Of a stretch of DNA of 36,140 nt, positions 7,635-14,140 are shown one piece after another. The DNA lies in contig DATLFP010000029.1 in NCBI GenBank assembly GCA_035540955.1, positions 1 to 36,140 of the forward strand, in the 5' to 3' direction. The DNA comes from DATLFP01 sp035540955. Lineage in GTDB: Bacteria > Actinomycetota > Acidimicrobiia > Acidimicrobiales > CADCSY01. Within the stretch, counting starts at the first letter, position 1, and the number at the start of each line of letters is the position of its first letter. The notes beneath the pieces were generated by a model. It was not told the DNA's origin. It saw nothing but the letters and a program-made list of their open reading frames with translations, and searched no databases. A program made the translations under genes and the position numbers.

Positions 7635-8296
7635 TCCCGGGCGCCCGACTCGTCCTGCTCGGGCGACAGGGTGCGGGCAAGGGGACGCAGTGCGTCCGGT
7701 TGTCGCGTCACTACGTCGTCCCGCACATCTCGACCGGTGACATCCTGCGGGCCGCGGTGCGCGAGGGGACCGAGTTCGGCAAGAAGGCCAAGGCGATCAT
7801 GGACGCCGGCGACCTCGTGCCCGACGACATCATGGTCGGCATCGTCGACGAGCGACTCGACCGTGACGACACCCGCAGCCGCGGGTTCATCCTCGACGGC
7901 TTCCCCCGTACGGTGGCGCAGGCCCGGGCGCTGGTCGAGATCACCCAGCCCCGGGGCATCGACCTCGTCCTGAACCTCGAGGTGCCGCGCGAGGTGGTGC
8001 TGGCCCGGCTCGCCTCCCGCCGGGTGTGCCTCGACTGCGGTGCGAACTACTCGACGGAGCGCCCACCGCGCTACGGCGCCACCTGCGACGTGTGCGGGGG
8101 CGACGTCATCCAGCGGGAGGACGACACCGTCGAGGCCATCAACCGGCGGCTCGACCTCTACGAGGCGGAGACCGCGCCGCTGATCGCCTGGTTCGACGAG
8201 CGGGGCCTGCTGGTCGAGGTCGACGGCGCCGGGGATCCCGACGCCGTGTTCGATCGCCTCGTGGAGGTCATCGACGGGATCCGGGGGCGCGGGTAG
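7631..8296 (+). CDS. adk: adenylate kinase
   Basis: Adk interconverts ATP + AMP and 2 ADP in the cytosol. The 221 residues have the P-loop at 11-20 (GRQGAGKGTQ; more often GPPGAGKGTQ), the AMP-site segment STGDILRAAV, the GFILDGFPRT motif (85-94) and a long lid with a four-Cys zinc site (C133, C136, C152, C155). The start is GTG with GGGAG upstream, overlapping the stop of the second mini-ORF. The position after secY is standard. map follows after two bases. Confidence 0.97.
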   Translation: MIPGARLVLLGRQGAGKGTQCVRLSRHYVVPHISTGDILRAAVREGTEFGKKAKAIMDAGDLVPDDIMVGIVDERLDRDDTRSRGFILDGFPRTVAQARALVEITQPRGIDLVLNLEVPREVVLARLASRRVCLDCGANYSTERPPRYGATCDVCGGDVIQREDDTVEAINRRLDLYEAETAPLIAWFDERGLLVEVDGAGDPDAVFDRLVEVIDGIRGRG

Positions 8297-8298
8297 CG

Positions 8299-9042
8299 GT
8301 GCGGCGGGATCCGTCGGAGATCGCGATCATGCGCAAGGCCGGCCGGGTCGTGGCGGAGATGCACGCCCGGATCCGCGACGCCGTCCGCCCCGGGGTGTCG
8401 ACGGCCGATCTCGACCGCATCGGACGGGAGGTCATCGAGCGCAACAACGCCCGGTCGAACTTCCTCGGCTATCACGGCTTTCCCGCGGTGATCTGCGCCT
8501 CGCCGAACTCGATGATCGTGCACGGGATCCCGTCGGAGACCTGCGTGCTCGACGAGGGCGACATCATCTCGATCGACTGCGGGGCGATCGTGCAGGGGTG
8601 GCACGGCGACGCCGCGTTCACGATGGGCGTCGGCACCGTCGCCGACGAGGCCGAGAAGCTGATCCGCGTCACGGAGGACGCCCTGGCGGCCGGCATCCGG
8701 CAGATGGTGGAGGGCAACCGGATCTCCGACATCGGTCACGCCATCCAGACGGTGGCCGAGGGGGCCGGGTTCTCGGTGGTGCGGGAGTACGTGGGCCACG
8801 CCATCGGCACCGCCATGCACGAGAAGCCCGAGGTGCCGAACTACGGGGATCCGGGCCGGGGCCCGAAGCTCCGAGTCGGGAACGTCTTCGCCGTCGAGCC
8901 GATGGTCAACGTCGGGGGACCGGGCACCCGGCTGCTGGCCGACGGCTGGTCGGTGGTGACCGCCGACGGCTCCCTGTCGGCCCACGCCGAGCACACCATC
9001 GCCATCACCGACGACGGCCCCGAGATCCTGACCGTCCTCTGA
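8299..9042 (+). CDS. map: methionine aminopeptidase, type I
   Basis: This enzyme removes the initiator Met from nascent proteins. At 247 residues it is the single-domain type I form. The five metal ligands are in place: D93 and D104, H167 (YVGHAIG), E200 (FAVEPM) and E231 (AEHTIAI). H75 in VHGIP is the conserved substrate-site His. GTG lies two bases after the adk TAG; the start MRRDPSEIAIMRKAG fits the family (RSPREIEIMRRAG type). Confidence 0.96.
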   Translation: MRRDPSEIAIMRKAGRVVAEMHARIRDAVRPGVSTADLDRIGREVIERNNARSNFLGYHGFPAVICASPNSMIVHGIPSETCVLDEGDIISIDCGAIVQGWHGDAAFTMGVGTVADEAEKLIRVTEDALAAGIRQMVEGNRISDIGHAIQTVAEGAGFSVVREYVGHAIGTAMHEKPEVPNYGDPGRGPKLRVGNVFAVEPMVNVGGPGTRLLADGWSVVTADGSLSAHAEHTIAITDDGPEILTVL

Positions 9043-9117
9043 CGACCGTCCGGGCGCGCGGAACCGCCCTGGCGGCTGCGGGGGCCGGGAGCGACACGGG
9101 CGGCAGCGCCTGACACA

Positions 9118-9750
9118 GTGGAGGCGGTGTTCGAGCGGTTCACCGACGAGGCCCGCCGGGTGGTGGTGACCGCCGCCGAGCAGGCCCGCCGGGTGGGAGC
9201 GCCGGCGATCGACGTCGAGCACCTCCTGCTCGGCGTGCTGGCCACGCCGGCCGGTCGGGCGTTCGGGCTCGATCCGGACACGCTGATCGGCGAGCCGGCG
9301 ACCGACGCCCCCGCCGCCGAGGGCCAGCTGCCGTTCTCGGAGGCCGCGAAGGCCACGCTGGAGGGCGCGCTGCGGGTCGCCTTCCGCCGCCGCTCCGACG
9401 CCATCTCCGCCGCCCACCTGGGCATGGCGATCTGCGAGCAGGACGGCATCGCCGGACTGCTGGAGGGGCTCGGCGTCGACCTCCGGCAGCTCCCGGCCCG
9501 GCTGGCCGACGCCGCCAAGGCCGAAGCCGACGCCGGAGCGGGATCGGGGACGGTGGTGCGCCGCACCACCGAGACCGTGGTCGTGGCGGCGCCCGCGCCG
9601 GTGGCCGAGGAGCCGTGCCCCGAGTGCGGCGACACCGGCCCCCGCCGCCACGAGACCCGCCGGATCGTCAACCCCGACGGAGGACGCGGCTCGGTCATGG
9701 CCCGGGTGGCCGTGTGCGGGGCCTGCGGGACGGCCCTCGGCGTGGGCTGA
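9118..9750 (+). CDS. Clp N-terminal-domain protein with C-terminal zinc ribbon, no ATPase domain
   Basis: The 210-residue protein begins like the N-domain of ClpC/ClpA: FERFTDEARRVVVTAAEQARRVG and VEHLLLGVL (about 4-41), then a second Clp-N repeat (about 72-125: FSEAAKATLEGAL, SAAHLGMAICEQDG). No AAA+ domain follows. An Ala-rich linker leads to a zinc ribbon with CPEC (C167/C170) and CGAC (C200/C203). In ClpC the N-domain binds adaptors and substrates, so a regulator, decoy or adaptor role is inferred, not shown. It lies between map and infA, where I know of no standard gene. The GTG start has only a weak ribosome site. Confidence 0.75.
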   Translation: MEAVFERFTDEARRVVVTAAEQARRVGAPAIDVEHLLLGVLATPAGRAFGLDPDTLIGEPATDAPAAEGQLPFSEAAKATLEGALRVAFRRRSDAISAAHLGMAICEQDGIAGLLEGLGVDLRQLPARLADAAKAEADAGAGSGTVVRRTTETVVVAAPAPVAEEPCPECGDTGPRRHETRRIVNPDGGRGSVMARVAVCGACGTALGVG

Positions 9751-9779
9751 ACCCCTCGGGGTCGTGTCAAGCACCGGGG

Positions 9780-9808
9780 TTGGCGGGGGAGCGCCGCTCC
9801 GATAACCT
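9780..9808 (+). promoter_or_regulatory. candidate sigma-70-type promoter for infA-rpmJ-rpsM-rpsK-rpsD-rpoA-rplQ
   Basis: TTGGCG (9780-9785), a 17-base spacer and TAACCT (9803-9808) lie about 90 bases before infA. The 149-base gap 9751-9899 also holds a short ACCCC/GGGGT stem just after the previous stop (9751-9762) and a GGCCC-AAAC-GGGCC stem (9817-9830) in the presumed leader. The match is partial at both boxes; I rate it plausible because this is the largest gap before the alpha operon. Confidence 0.45.
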
Positions 9809-9899
9809 GGTCCGTCGGCCCAAACGGGCCTCGGGTGCGCGTACGCGCCCCGTCCGCAAGTCGTCCCAGTCCCCCGACGTTCCTCGAAAGGGTCGTCCC

Positions 9900-10124
9900 C
9901 TGCCGAAGCCCAAAGAAGACGCGATCGTGCTCGAGGGAAAGGTCACCGAACCGCTCCCCAACGCCATGTTCCGAGTGGAGCTCGACAACGGCCACGAGGT
10001 GCTGGCGCACATCTCCGGGAAGATGCGGATGCACTACATCCGGATCCTGCCGGGCGATCGGGTCCAGGTGGAGCTGACGCCGTACGACCTCACCAGGGGT
10101 CGGATCACCTATCGCTACAAGTAG
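9900..10124 (+). CDS. infA: translation initiation factor IF-1 (probable CTG start)
   Basis: IF-1 occupies the 30S A site during initiation. The OB-fold protein is unmistakable: VLEGKVTEPLPNAMFRVELD, GHEVLAHISGKMRMHYIRIL, PYDLTRGRITYRYK. IF-1 proteins normally begin MPKK or similar about eight residues before this; here LPKPKEDAI occupies that place with CTG as its first codon, giving 74 residues. AAAGG lies about 8 bases before the CTG. No in-frame ATG, GTG or TTG exists nearby upstream. The only canonical alternative, GTG at 9927, would remove the conserved N-terminus. rpmJ follows after 12 bases. Confidence 0.93.
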   Translation: MPKPKEDAIVLEGKVTEPLPNAMFRVELDNGHEVLAHISGKMRMHYIRILPGDRVQVELTPYDLTRGRITYRYK

Positions 10125-10136
10125 GAACGAAAAGCA

Positions 10137-10250
10137 ATGAAGGTCCGACCCAGCGTCAAGAAGATCTGTGAGAAGTGCAAGGTGATCCGCCGTCACGGGC
10201 GCGTGCAGGTCATCTGCGAGAACCCCCGTCACAAGCAGCGTCAGGGCTAG
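10137..10250 (+). CDS. rpmJ: 50S ribosomal protein L36
   Basis: This 37-residue gene is one of the smallest ribosomal protein genes. MKVRPSVKKICEKCKVIRRH followed by GRVQVICENPRHKQRQG is the classical zinc-containing L36, with ligands C11, C14, C27 and H32. The infA-rpmJ-rpsM order is standard. A GGAACGAAAAG purine run precedes ATG. With S14 and S4 this makes three zinc-form ribosomal proteins in the window. Confidence 0.97.
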   Translation: MKVRPSVKKICEKCKVIRRHGRVQVICENPRHKQRQG

Positions 10251-10265
10251 GAGCACCAGAGACAC

Positions 10266-10643
10266 ATGGCACGCATCGCAGGCGTCGACATCCCGCGTGA
10301 GAAGCGCTTGGTGGTCAGCCTCACCTACGTCTTCGGCATCGGGCCGTCGGTCGCGAAGAAGATCTGCGCCACCGTCGACATCGACGAGAGCACGCGGGTC
10401 CGCGACCTGACCGAAGAGGAGGTCGTCAAGATTCGCAACTGGATCGACGCCAACCTCAAGGTCGAGGGCGATCTCCGCCGCGAGGTGCAGGGCGACATCA
10501 AGCGCAAGATCGAGATCGGCTGCTACCAGGGCCTGCGCCATCGTCGCGGCCTGCCGGTCCGGGGCCAGCGCACCCACACGAACGCCCGCACCCGCAAGGG
10601 ACCGAAGAAGACGGTCGCCGGCAAGAAGAAGGTCAGGAAGTAG
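10266..10643 (+). CDS. rpsM: 30S ribosomal protein S13
   Basis: S13 bridges the 30S head to the 50S subunit and contacts P-site tRNA. The 125 residues begin MARIAGVDIPREKRLVVSLTYVFGIG and end with the basic tail GLRHRRGLPVRGQRTHTNARTRKGPKKTVAGKKK, both typical. GGAG lies 11-14 bases before ATG. The TAG stop overlaps a GTG (TAGTG) that opens a mini-ORF reaching rpsK. Confidence 0.98.
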   Translation: MARIAGVDIPREKRLVVSLTYVFGIGPSVAKKICATVDIDESTRVRDLTEEEVVKIRNWIDANLKVEGDLRREVQGDIKRKIEIGCYQGLRHRRGLPVRGQRTHTNARTRKGPKKTVAGKKKVRK

Positions 10644-10720
10644 TGACTCGAATGGTCCGTATCCGCGTGAGCACCAGCGGGGCCCCCGCCGGAAGCTTGC
10701 TTCCGGTGGGGTTCAAGTAA
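10643..10720 (+). other. bridging mini-ORF between rpsM and rpsK (25 codons) containing a strong hairpin
   Basis: GTG at 10643 overlaps the rpsM stop (TAGTG) and the frame runs 25 codons (MTRMVRIRVSTSGAPAGSLL and five more) to TAA at 10718-10720, which overlaps the rpsK ATG (TAATG). Within it, CCCC-G-CCGGAAGC (10684-10696) pairs with GCTTCCGG-T-GGGG (10699-10711), about 13 pairs including one G-U. The 3' arm contains the GGTGGGG that serves as rpsK ribosome site, so the hairpin could hide it unless ribosomes read through. A competing GCGGG/CCCGC stem (10677-10689) shares the 5' arm. No peptide family is recognised. Confidence 0.45.
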
Positions 10721-11118
10721 TGGCGAAGCCGAAGCCGGGCGGTCGCCGCCCCCGTCGTCGCGAGCGCAAGAACGTCGCCTACGGGGTGGCGCACATCAAG
10801 AGCTCGTTCAACAACACGATCATCTCGATCACCGATCAGGAGGGGAACGTCCTCGCCTGGGCCTCGGCCGGCAACGTCGGCTTCAAGGGCTCCCGCAAGT
10901 CGACCCCCTTCGCCGCCCAGATGGCCGCCGAGCAGTGCGCCCGCCGAGCGATGGAGCACGGCGTGCGGCGCGTCGACGTGCTCGTCAAGGGTCCGGGATC
11001 GGGTCGGGAGACCGCCATCCGGTCGATCATGCAGACCGGCATCGAGGTCACCGGCATCAAGGACGTCACGCCCGCCCCCCACAACGGCTGCCGACCGCCG
11101 AAGCGACGGAGGGTCTGA
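10720..11118 (+). CDS. rpsK: 30S ribosomal protein S11
   Basis: S11 lies on the 30S platform near the E site. The 132 residues have a basic N-terminus (KPKPGGRRPRRRERKN) and the core GVAHIKSSFNNTIISITD, SAGNVGFKGSRKSTPFAAQMAAE, VKGPGSGRETAIRS and VTPAPHNGCRPPKRRRV, all diagnostic. The stop overlaps rpsD (TGATG). Confidence 0.98.
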   Translation: MAKPKPGGRRPRRRERKNVAYGVAHIKSSFNNTIISITDQEGNVLAWASAGNVGFKGSRKSTPFAAQMAAEQCARRAMEHGVRRVDVLVKGPGSGRETAIRSIMQTGIEVTGIKDVTPAPHNGCRPPKRRRV

Positions 11119-11747
11119 TGGCGCGCTACACCGGACCCGTCTGCAAGCTCTGCCGCCGGGAGAAGATGAAGCTCTTCCTCAAGGGCGCCAAGTGCGACTC
11201 GATGAAGTGCCCGATCGAGAAGCGGCCGTACCCGCCCGGCGACCACGGCCGCACCCAGCTGCGCCGCAAGGACAGCGAGTACCTCATCCAGCTGCGCGAG
11301 AAGCAGAAGGCCCGTCGCATCTACGGCGTCCTCGAGAAGCAGTTCCGCAACCTCTACGAGGAGGCGAACCGCCAGAAGGGCGTCACCGGCGAGAACCTCC
11401 TGCGCATGCTCGAGCAGCGGCTCGACAACCTGGCCTTCCGGGCCGGCTGGGGGGCGTCACGCAGCCAGGCTCGCCAGCTCGTGCGCCACGGCCACGTGAA
11501 GGTGAACGGCCGCCGGGTCACCATCCCCAGCTACCAGGTTCGCAAGGGCGACGTGGTCTCCCTCGGCGACAAGGCCAAGGCGATGATCATCGTGCGCCAC
11601 AACCTCGACGTCCTCGACCGGCAGATCCCGCCGTGGCTCGAGGTCGGCGAGTCCGGCAACGAGGTCACCGTTCGCGACCTCCCCCTGCGCGAGCACATCG
11701 ACGTGCCCGTGCGCGAGCAGCTCATCGTCGAGCTGTACTCCAAGTAA
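11118..11747 (+). CDS. rpsD: 30S ribosomal protein S4, zinc-binding form
   Basis: S4 is a primary 16S rRNA binder and in many bacteria the repressor of the alpha operon. The 209 residues start MARYTGPVCKLCRREKMKLF; four Cys (C9, C12, C26, C31) mark the zinc-binding form. The S4 RNA-binding domain is clear (LDNLAFRAG, RSQARQLVRHGHVKVNGRRV). ATG overlaps the rpsK stop. A 30-base spacer with GGAGAAGGA precedes rpoA. Confidence 0.98.
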   Translation: MARYTGPVCKLCRREKMKLFLKGAKCDSMKCPIEKRPYPPGDHGRTQLRRKDSEYLIQLREKQKARRIYGVLEKQFRNLYEEANRQKGVTGENLLRMLEQRLDNLAFRAGWGASRSQARQLVRHGHVKVNGRRVTIPSYQVRKGDVVSLGDKAKAMIIVRHNLDVLDRQIPPWLEVGESGNEVTVRDLPLREHIDVPVREQLIVELYSK

Positions 11748-11777
11748 CCCCCCGCACCCTCGGAGAAGGACACAGCC

Positions 11778-12716
11778 ATGCTGGTCATGCAGCGACCCAC
11801 CGTCGAGGCGTTCGGTGAGCAGGAGGGCAACCGTCAGCGGTTCGCCATCGGCCCGCTGGAGCCCGGCTTCGGGCACACCCTGGGCAACTCGCTGCGCCGG
11901 ACCCTGCTCTCGTCGATCCCCGGCGCGGCGGTCACCCAGGTGCGGTTCGACGACGCCCTCCACGAGTTCTCGACGATCCAGGGCGTGGTCGAGGACGTCA
12001 CCGACCTCATCCTCAACCTCAAGGACCTCGTGCTCACCTGCGAGGCCGACGAGCCCGTCACCCTCCGCCTCGACGCGCGGGGACCGGCCGAGGTGGTCGC
12101 CGGCGACATCCAGACCTCGGCCGATGTCGAGATCCTCAACAAGGACCTGCGCATCGCCACGGTCAACGCCAAGGGGCGCCTGGCCATCGACATCACCGTC
12201 GAGCGGGGTCGCGGCTACGTCTCCGCGGAGCGCAACAAGAAGTCGGCCACCATCGGCGTGATCCCCGTCGACTCGATCTTCTCGCCGGTCCGCCGGGTCA
12301 CCTTCGACGTCGAGCCCACGCGGGTCGAGCAGTCGACGAACTTCGACCGGCTCGTGCTCGACATCGAGACCGACGGCTCGATCACCCCCCGCGAGGCGCT
12401 GGCCTCCGCCGGCGACACGCTCCGCTCCCTCGTCGGCCTCGTCGCCGAGATGAGCGACAGCCCCCAGGGCCTCGAGCTCGGCGAGGTCGCCGGCCCCTCG
12501 ACCGGCTCGCCCGATCTCGAGCTGCCCATCGAGGACCTCGACCTGTCGGAGCGCCCCCGCAACTGCCTCAAGCGGGCCCAGGTGAACACCATCGGCGAGC
12601 TGCTCGAGAAGACCGAGGACGATCTCCTCGCCATCACCAACTTCGGCCAGAAGTCGCTCGACGAGGTCATCGTCAAGCTCGACGAGCGCGGCCTCTCGCT
12701 GCGGACCAAGGAGTAG
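11778..12716 (+). CDS. rpoA: DNA-directed RNA polymerase subunit alpha
   Basis: Alpha dimerises to nucleate RNA polymerase assembly. The 312 residues contain the N-terminal dimerisation domain (GPLEPGFGHTLGNSLRRTLLSSIPGAAV; EFSTIQGVVEDVTDLILNLK; SPVRRVTFDVEPTRV) to about residue 230. An acidic Ser/Gly/Pro linker leads to the C-terminal domain from about residue 254 (LDLSERPRNCLKRAQVNTIGEL, NFGQKSLDEV), which contacts UP elements and activators. GGAGAAGGA lies about 8-16 bases upstream of ATG. Confidence 0.98.
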   Translation: MLVMQRPTVEAFGEQEGNRQRFAIGPLEPGFGHTLGNSLRRTLLSSIPGAAVTQVRFDDALHEFSTIQGVVEDVTDLILNLKDLVLTCEADEPVTLRLDARGPAEVVAGDIQTSADVEILNKDLRIATVNAKGRLAIDITVERGRGYVSAERNKKSATIGVIPVDSIFSPVRRVTFDVEPTRVEQSTNFDRLVLDIETDGSITPREALASAGDTLRSLVGLVAEMSDSPQGLELGEVAGPSTGSPDLELPIEDLDLSERPRNCLKRAQVNTIGELLEKTEDDLLAITNFGQKSLDEVIVKLDERGLSLRTKE

Positions 12717-12720
12717 GGCC

Positions 12721-13074
12721 GTGCTCGGCACCCCCAGGAAGGGCAAGCGGTTCGGCGGCGACGCCGCCCACCAGAAGGCCATGTTCGGCAACATGGTCGC
12801 CTCGCTGATCGCCGCCGAGGCCATCGTCACCACCGAGGCCAAGGCCAAGGCGCTGCGCCCGATCGCCGAGAAGGTGATCACGAAGGCGAAGAAGGGTGGC
12901 GTGCACAACCAGCGTCAGGTCGTCGCGTTCATCCGCGACAAGGACATGGCGCACAAGCTCTTCGAGGAGATCGGTCCCCGCTACGCCGATCGCAACGGCG
13001 GCTACCTGCGGATCCTCAAGCTCGGACCCCGCCAGGGCGACAACGCCCCGATGGCTCGAGTGGAGCTCGTCTAG
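12721..13074 (+). CDS. rplQ: 50S ribosomal protein L17
   Basis: L17 lies near the tunnel exit. The 117 residues show the family order: PRKGKRFGGDAAHQKAMFGNMVASLIAAEAIVTTEAKAKALRPIAEKVITKAKKG, then YADRNGGYLRILKLGPRQGDNAPMARVELV. The start is GTG four bases after the rpoA stop, giving MLGTPRKG; the usual start is MPTP-like, so this GTG is consistent. It is the last gene before a 265-base gap. Confidence 0.97.
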   Translation: MLGTPRKGKRFGGDAAHQKAMFGNMVASLIAAEAIVTTEAKAKALRPIAEKVITKAKKGGVHNQRQVVAFIRDKDMAHKLFEEIGPRYADRNGGYLRILKLGPRQGDNAPMARVELV

Positions 13075-13152
13075 GTCGCACCTCACTCGCTCGGCTTCGC
13101 CTCGCTCCGTTCGGGCGAATGAAGGGCGTGCCTCGCTGACGCTCGGCGTGCG

Positions 13153-13199
13153 GCGGGACGGAGCAAGCTCCGTCCCGCGATGTCGGCCTGCGGCCGACA
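13153..13199 (+). terminator. paired hairpins after rplQ, probable end of the alpha operon
   Basis: GCGGGACGGAGC (13153-13164), AA, GCTCCGTCCCGC (13167-13178) is a perfect 12-bp inverted repeat. It is followed closely by TGTCGGCC (13181-13188), TGC, GGCCGACA (13192-13199), a perfect 8-bp stem. No T-run follows, as is common for terminators in GC-rich actinobacteria. Location 79 bases after the rplQ stop supports a terminator; a repeated extragenic palindrome is an alternative reading. Confidence 0.5.
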
Positions 13200-13272
13200 C
13201 GCCCCGGCCATCTCCTCTGCTCGAGCGGTGGCGTCGCGCTCGGCGGCTGCGGCCGACACGCCCCGGTCATCT
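13189..13272 (+). repeat. 25-bp direct repeat pair in the rplQ-truA gap
   Basis: The 25 bases TGCGGCCGACACGCCCCGGC plus CATCT at 13189-13213 recur at 13248-13272 with one change (C to T). The 265-base gap 13075-13339 is made of such GC-rich words (CGCTCGG, CCTCGCT, GGCCGAC) and holds no recognisable gene apart from hairpins and a possible truA promoter. The first copy shares its 5' part with the 3' arm of the second hairpin. Confidence 0.7.
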
Positions 13273-13326
13273 GGTCGTCCGTGCGCCGCGCTCGTCGCGC
13301 TCGGCCGGCCGGGGCGAATCTGCACG

Positions 13327-13332
13327 TAAGTT
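13327..13332 (+). promoter_or_regulatory. candidate -10 box for a leaderless truA transcript
   Basis: TAAGTT fits the TAnnnT consensus and lies seven bases before the GTG chosen as truA start. That is the spacing expected when transcription begins at or next to the start codon. No Shine-Dalgarno sequence precedes the GTG, which also suits leaderless translation, common in actinobacteria. No convincing -35 box is visible. Confidence 0.35.
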
Positions 13333-13339
13333 CACCTGG

Positions 13340-14140
13340 GTGACGTTGTTCGACCAGGAGGAGCTGCCTGCTGCGCCGCTGGGTGTGCCGGTGCGGGTCC
13401 GGATGACGGTCGCGTACGACGGCACCGGTTTCAGCGGGTTCGCGCCGAACCCCGGCGTGCGCACCGTCGGCGGCACGCTGCGCAGCTCCCTGGAGCGGAT
13501 CCTCCGCCACCAGGTGCCCATCACCTGCGCCGGTCGCACCGACGCCGGCGTCCACGGCTGGGGCCAGGTGGTCTCCTTCGACGTCGAGGAGGGCGTCGAC
13601 CTCGAGGGTCTCGTGCGGTCGGTCAACCGGATGTGCGGGCCCGCGATCGCGGTGCGGGACGCCGCCGTCGTCGACGCCACCTTCGATGCCCGGCGGTCGG
13701 CGACGGCTCGCAGCTACCGGTACACGATCCTCAACACGCGGGCGGGCAATCCGCTGCTGGCGCGCACCGCCTGGCACGTGCCCGACCCGCTCGACCTGAG
13801 CGTGCTCCGTCTGGGGTGCGACGCGCTCATCGGCACCCACGACTTCACCTCCTTCTGCCGCAAGCCCAAGGTCGCAGCCGGCCAGGAGGCCCCGTCGATG
13901 GTGCGGGAGGTGCGCGACGCCCGCTGGCACGACCTGGGCGACGGCGTCCTCCGGTTCGACATCACCGCGTCGTCGTTCTGCCAGCAGATGGTGCGGGCGA
14001 TCGTCGGGACGCTGGTCGACATGGGCCTCGGCAAGCGGACGCCGGGCGAGATGCGCTCGATCATCGAGGCTCGCAGCCGATCGGCGGCGTCCGGCGTCGC
14101 CCCCGCCCACGGCCTCGTCCTCTGGGAGGTCACCTACTGA
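13340..14140 (+). CDS. truA: tRNA pseudouridine(38-40) synthase TruA
   Basis: TruA makes pseudouridine at positions 38-40 of tRNA anticodon stems. From GTG at 13340 it is 266 residues. Family motifs are VAYDGTGFSGFAPNP, the catalytic Asp in CAGRTDAGVHGWGQVVSFD (D68), ARSYRYTILN, GTHDFTSFCRKPK and FCQQMVRAIVGTLVDMG. truA after rplQ is the standard order. GTG at 13340 has a TAAGTT box seven bases upstream; a later GTG (about 13385) or the ATG at 13403 would still keep the whole catalytic domain. It overlaps the next gene by one base (TGATG). Confidence 0.95.
   Translation: MTLFDQEELPAAPLGVPVRVRMTVAYDGTGFSGFAPNPGVRTVGGTLRSSLERILRHQVPITCAGRTDAGVHGWGQVVSFDVEEGVDLEGLVRSVNRMCGPAIAVRDAAVVDATFDARRSATARSYRYTILNTRAGNPLLARTAWHVPDPLDLSVLRLGCDALIGTHDFTSFCRKPKVAAGQEAPSMVREVRDARWHDLGDGVLRFDITASSFCQQMVRAIVGTLVDMGLGKRTPGEMRSIIEARSRSAASGVAPAHGLVLWEVTY

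Noticed and set aside
9615..10124. A 169-residue protein formed by the open frame upstream of infA
   Set aside because: The upstream part overlaps the Clp-N gene in another frame and the promoter region. Only the last 74 codons match IF-1.
13075..13339. CRISPR array
   Set aside because: There are only two copies of a 25-bp word, one overlapping a hairpin, with no regular spacers and no cas genes nearby.
12896..14140. A long plus-strand frame running from inside rplQ through the gap into truA
   Set aside because: The part before 13340 is out of frame with rplQ or intergenic repeat DNA and matches no family; only truA is real.
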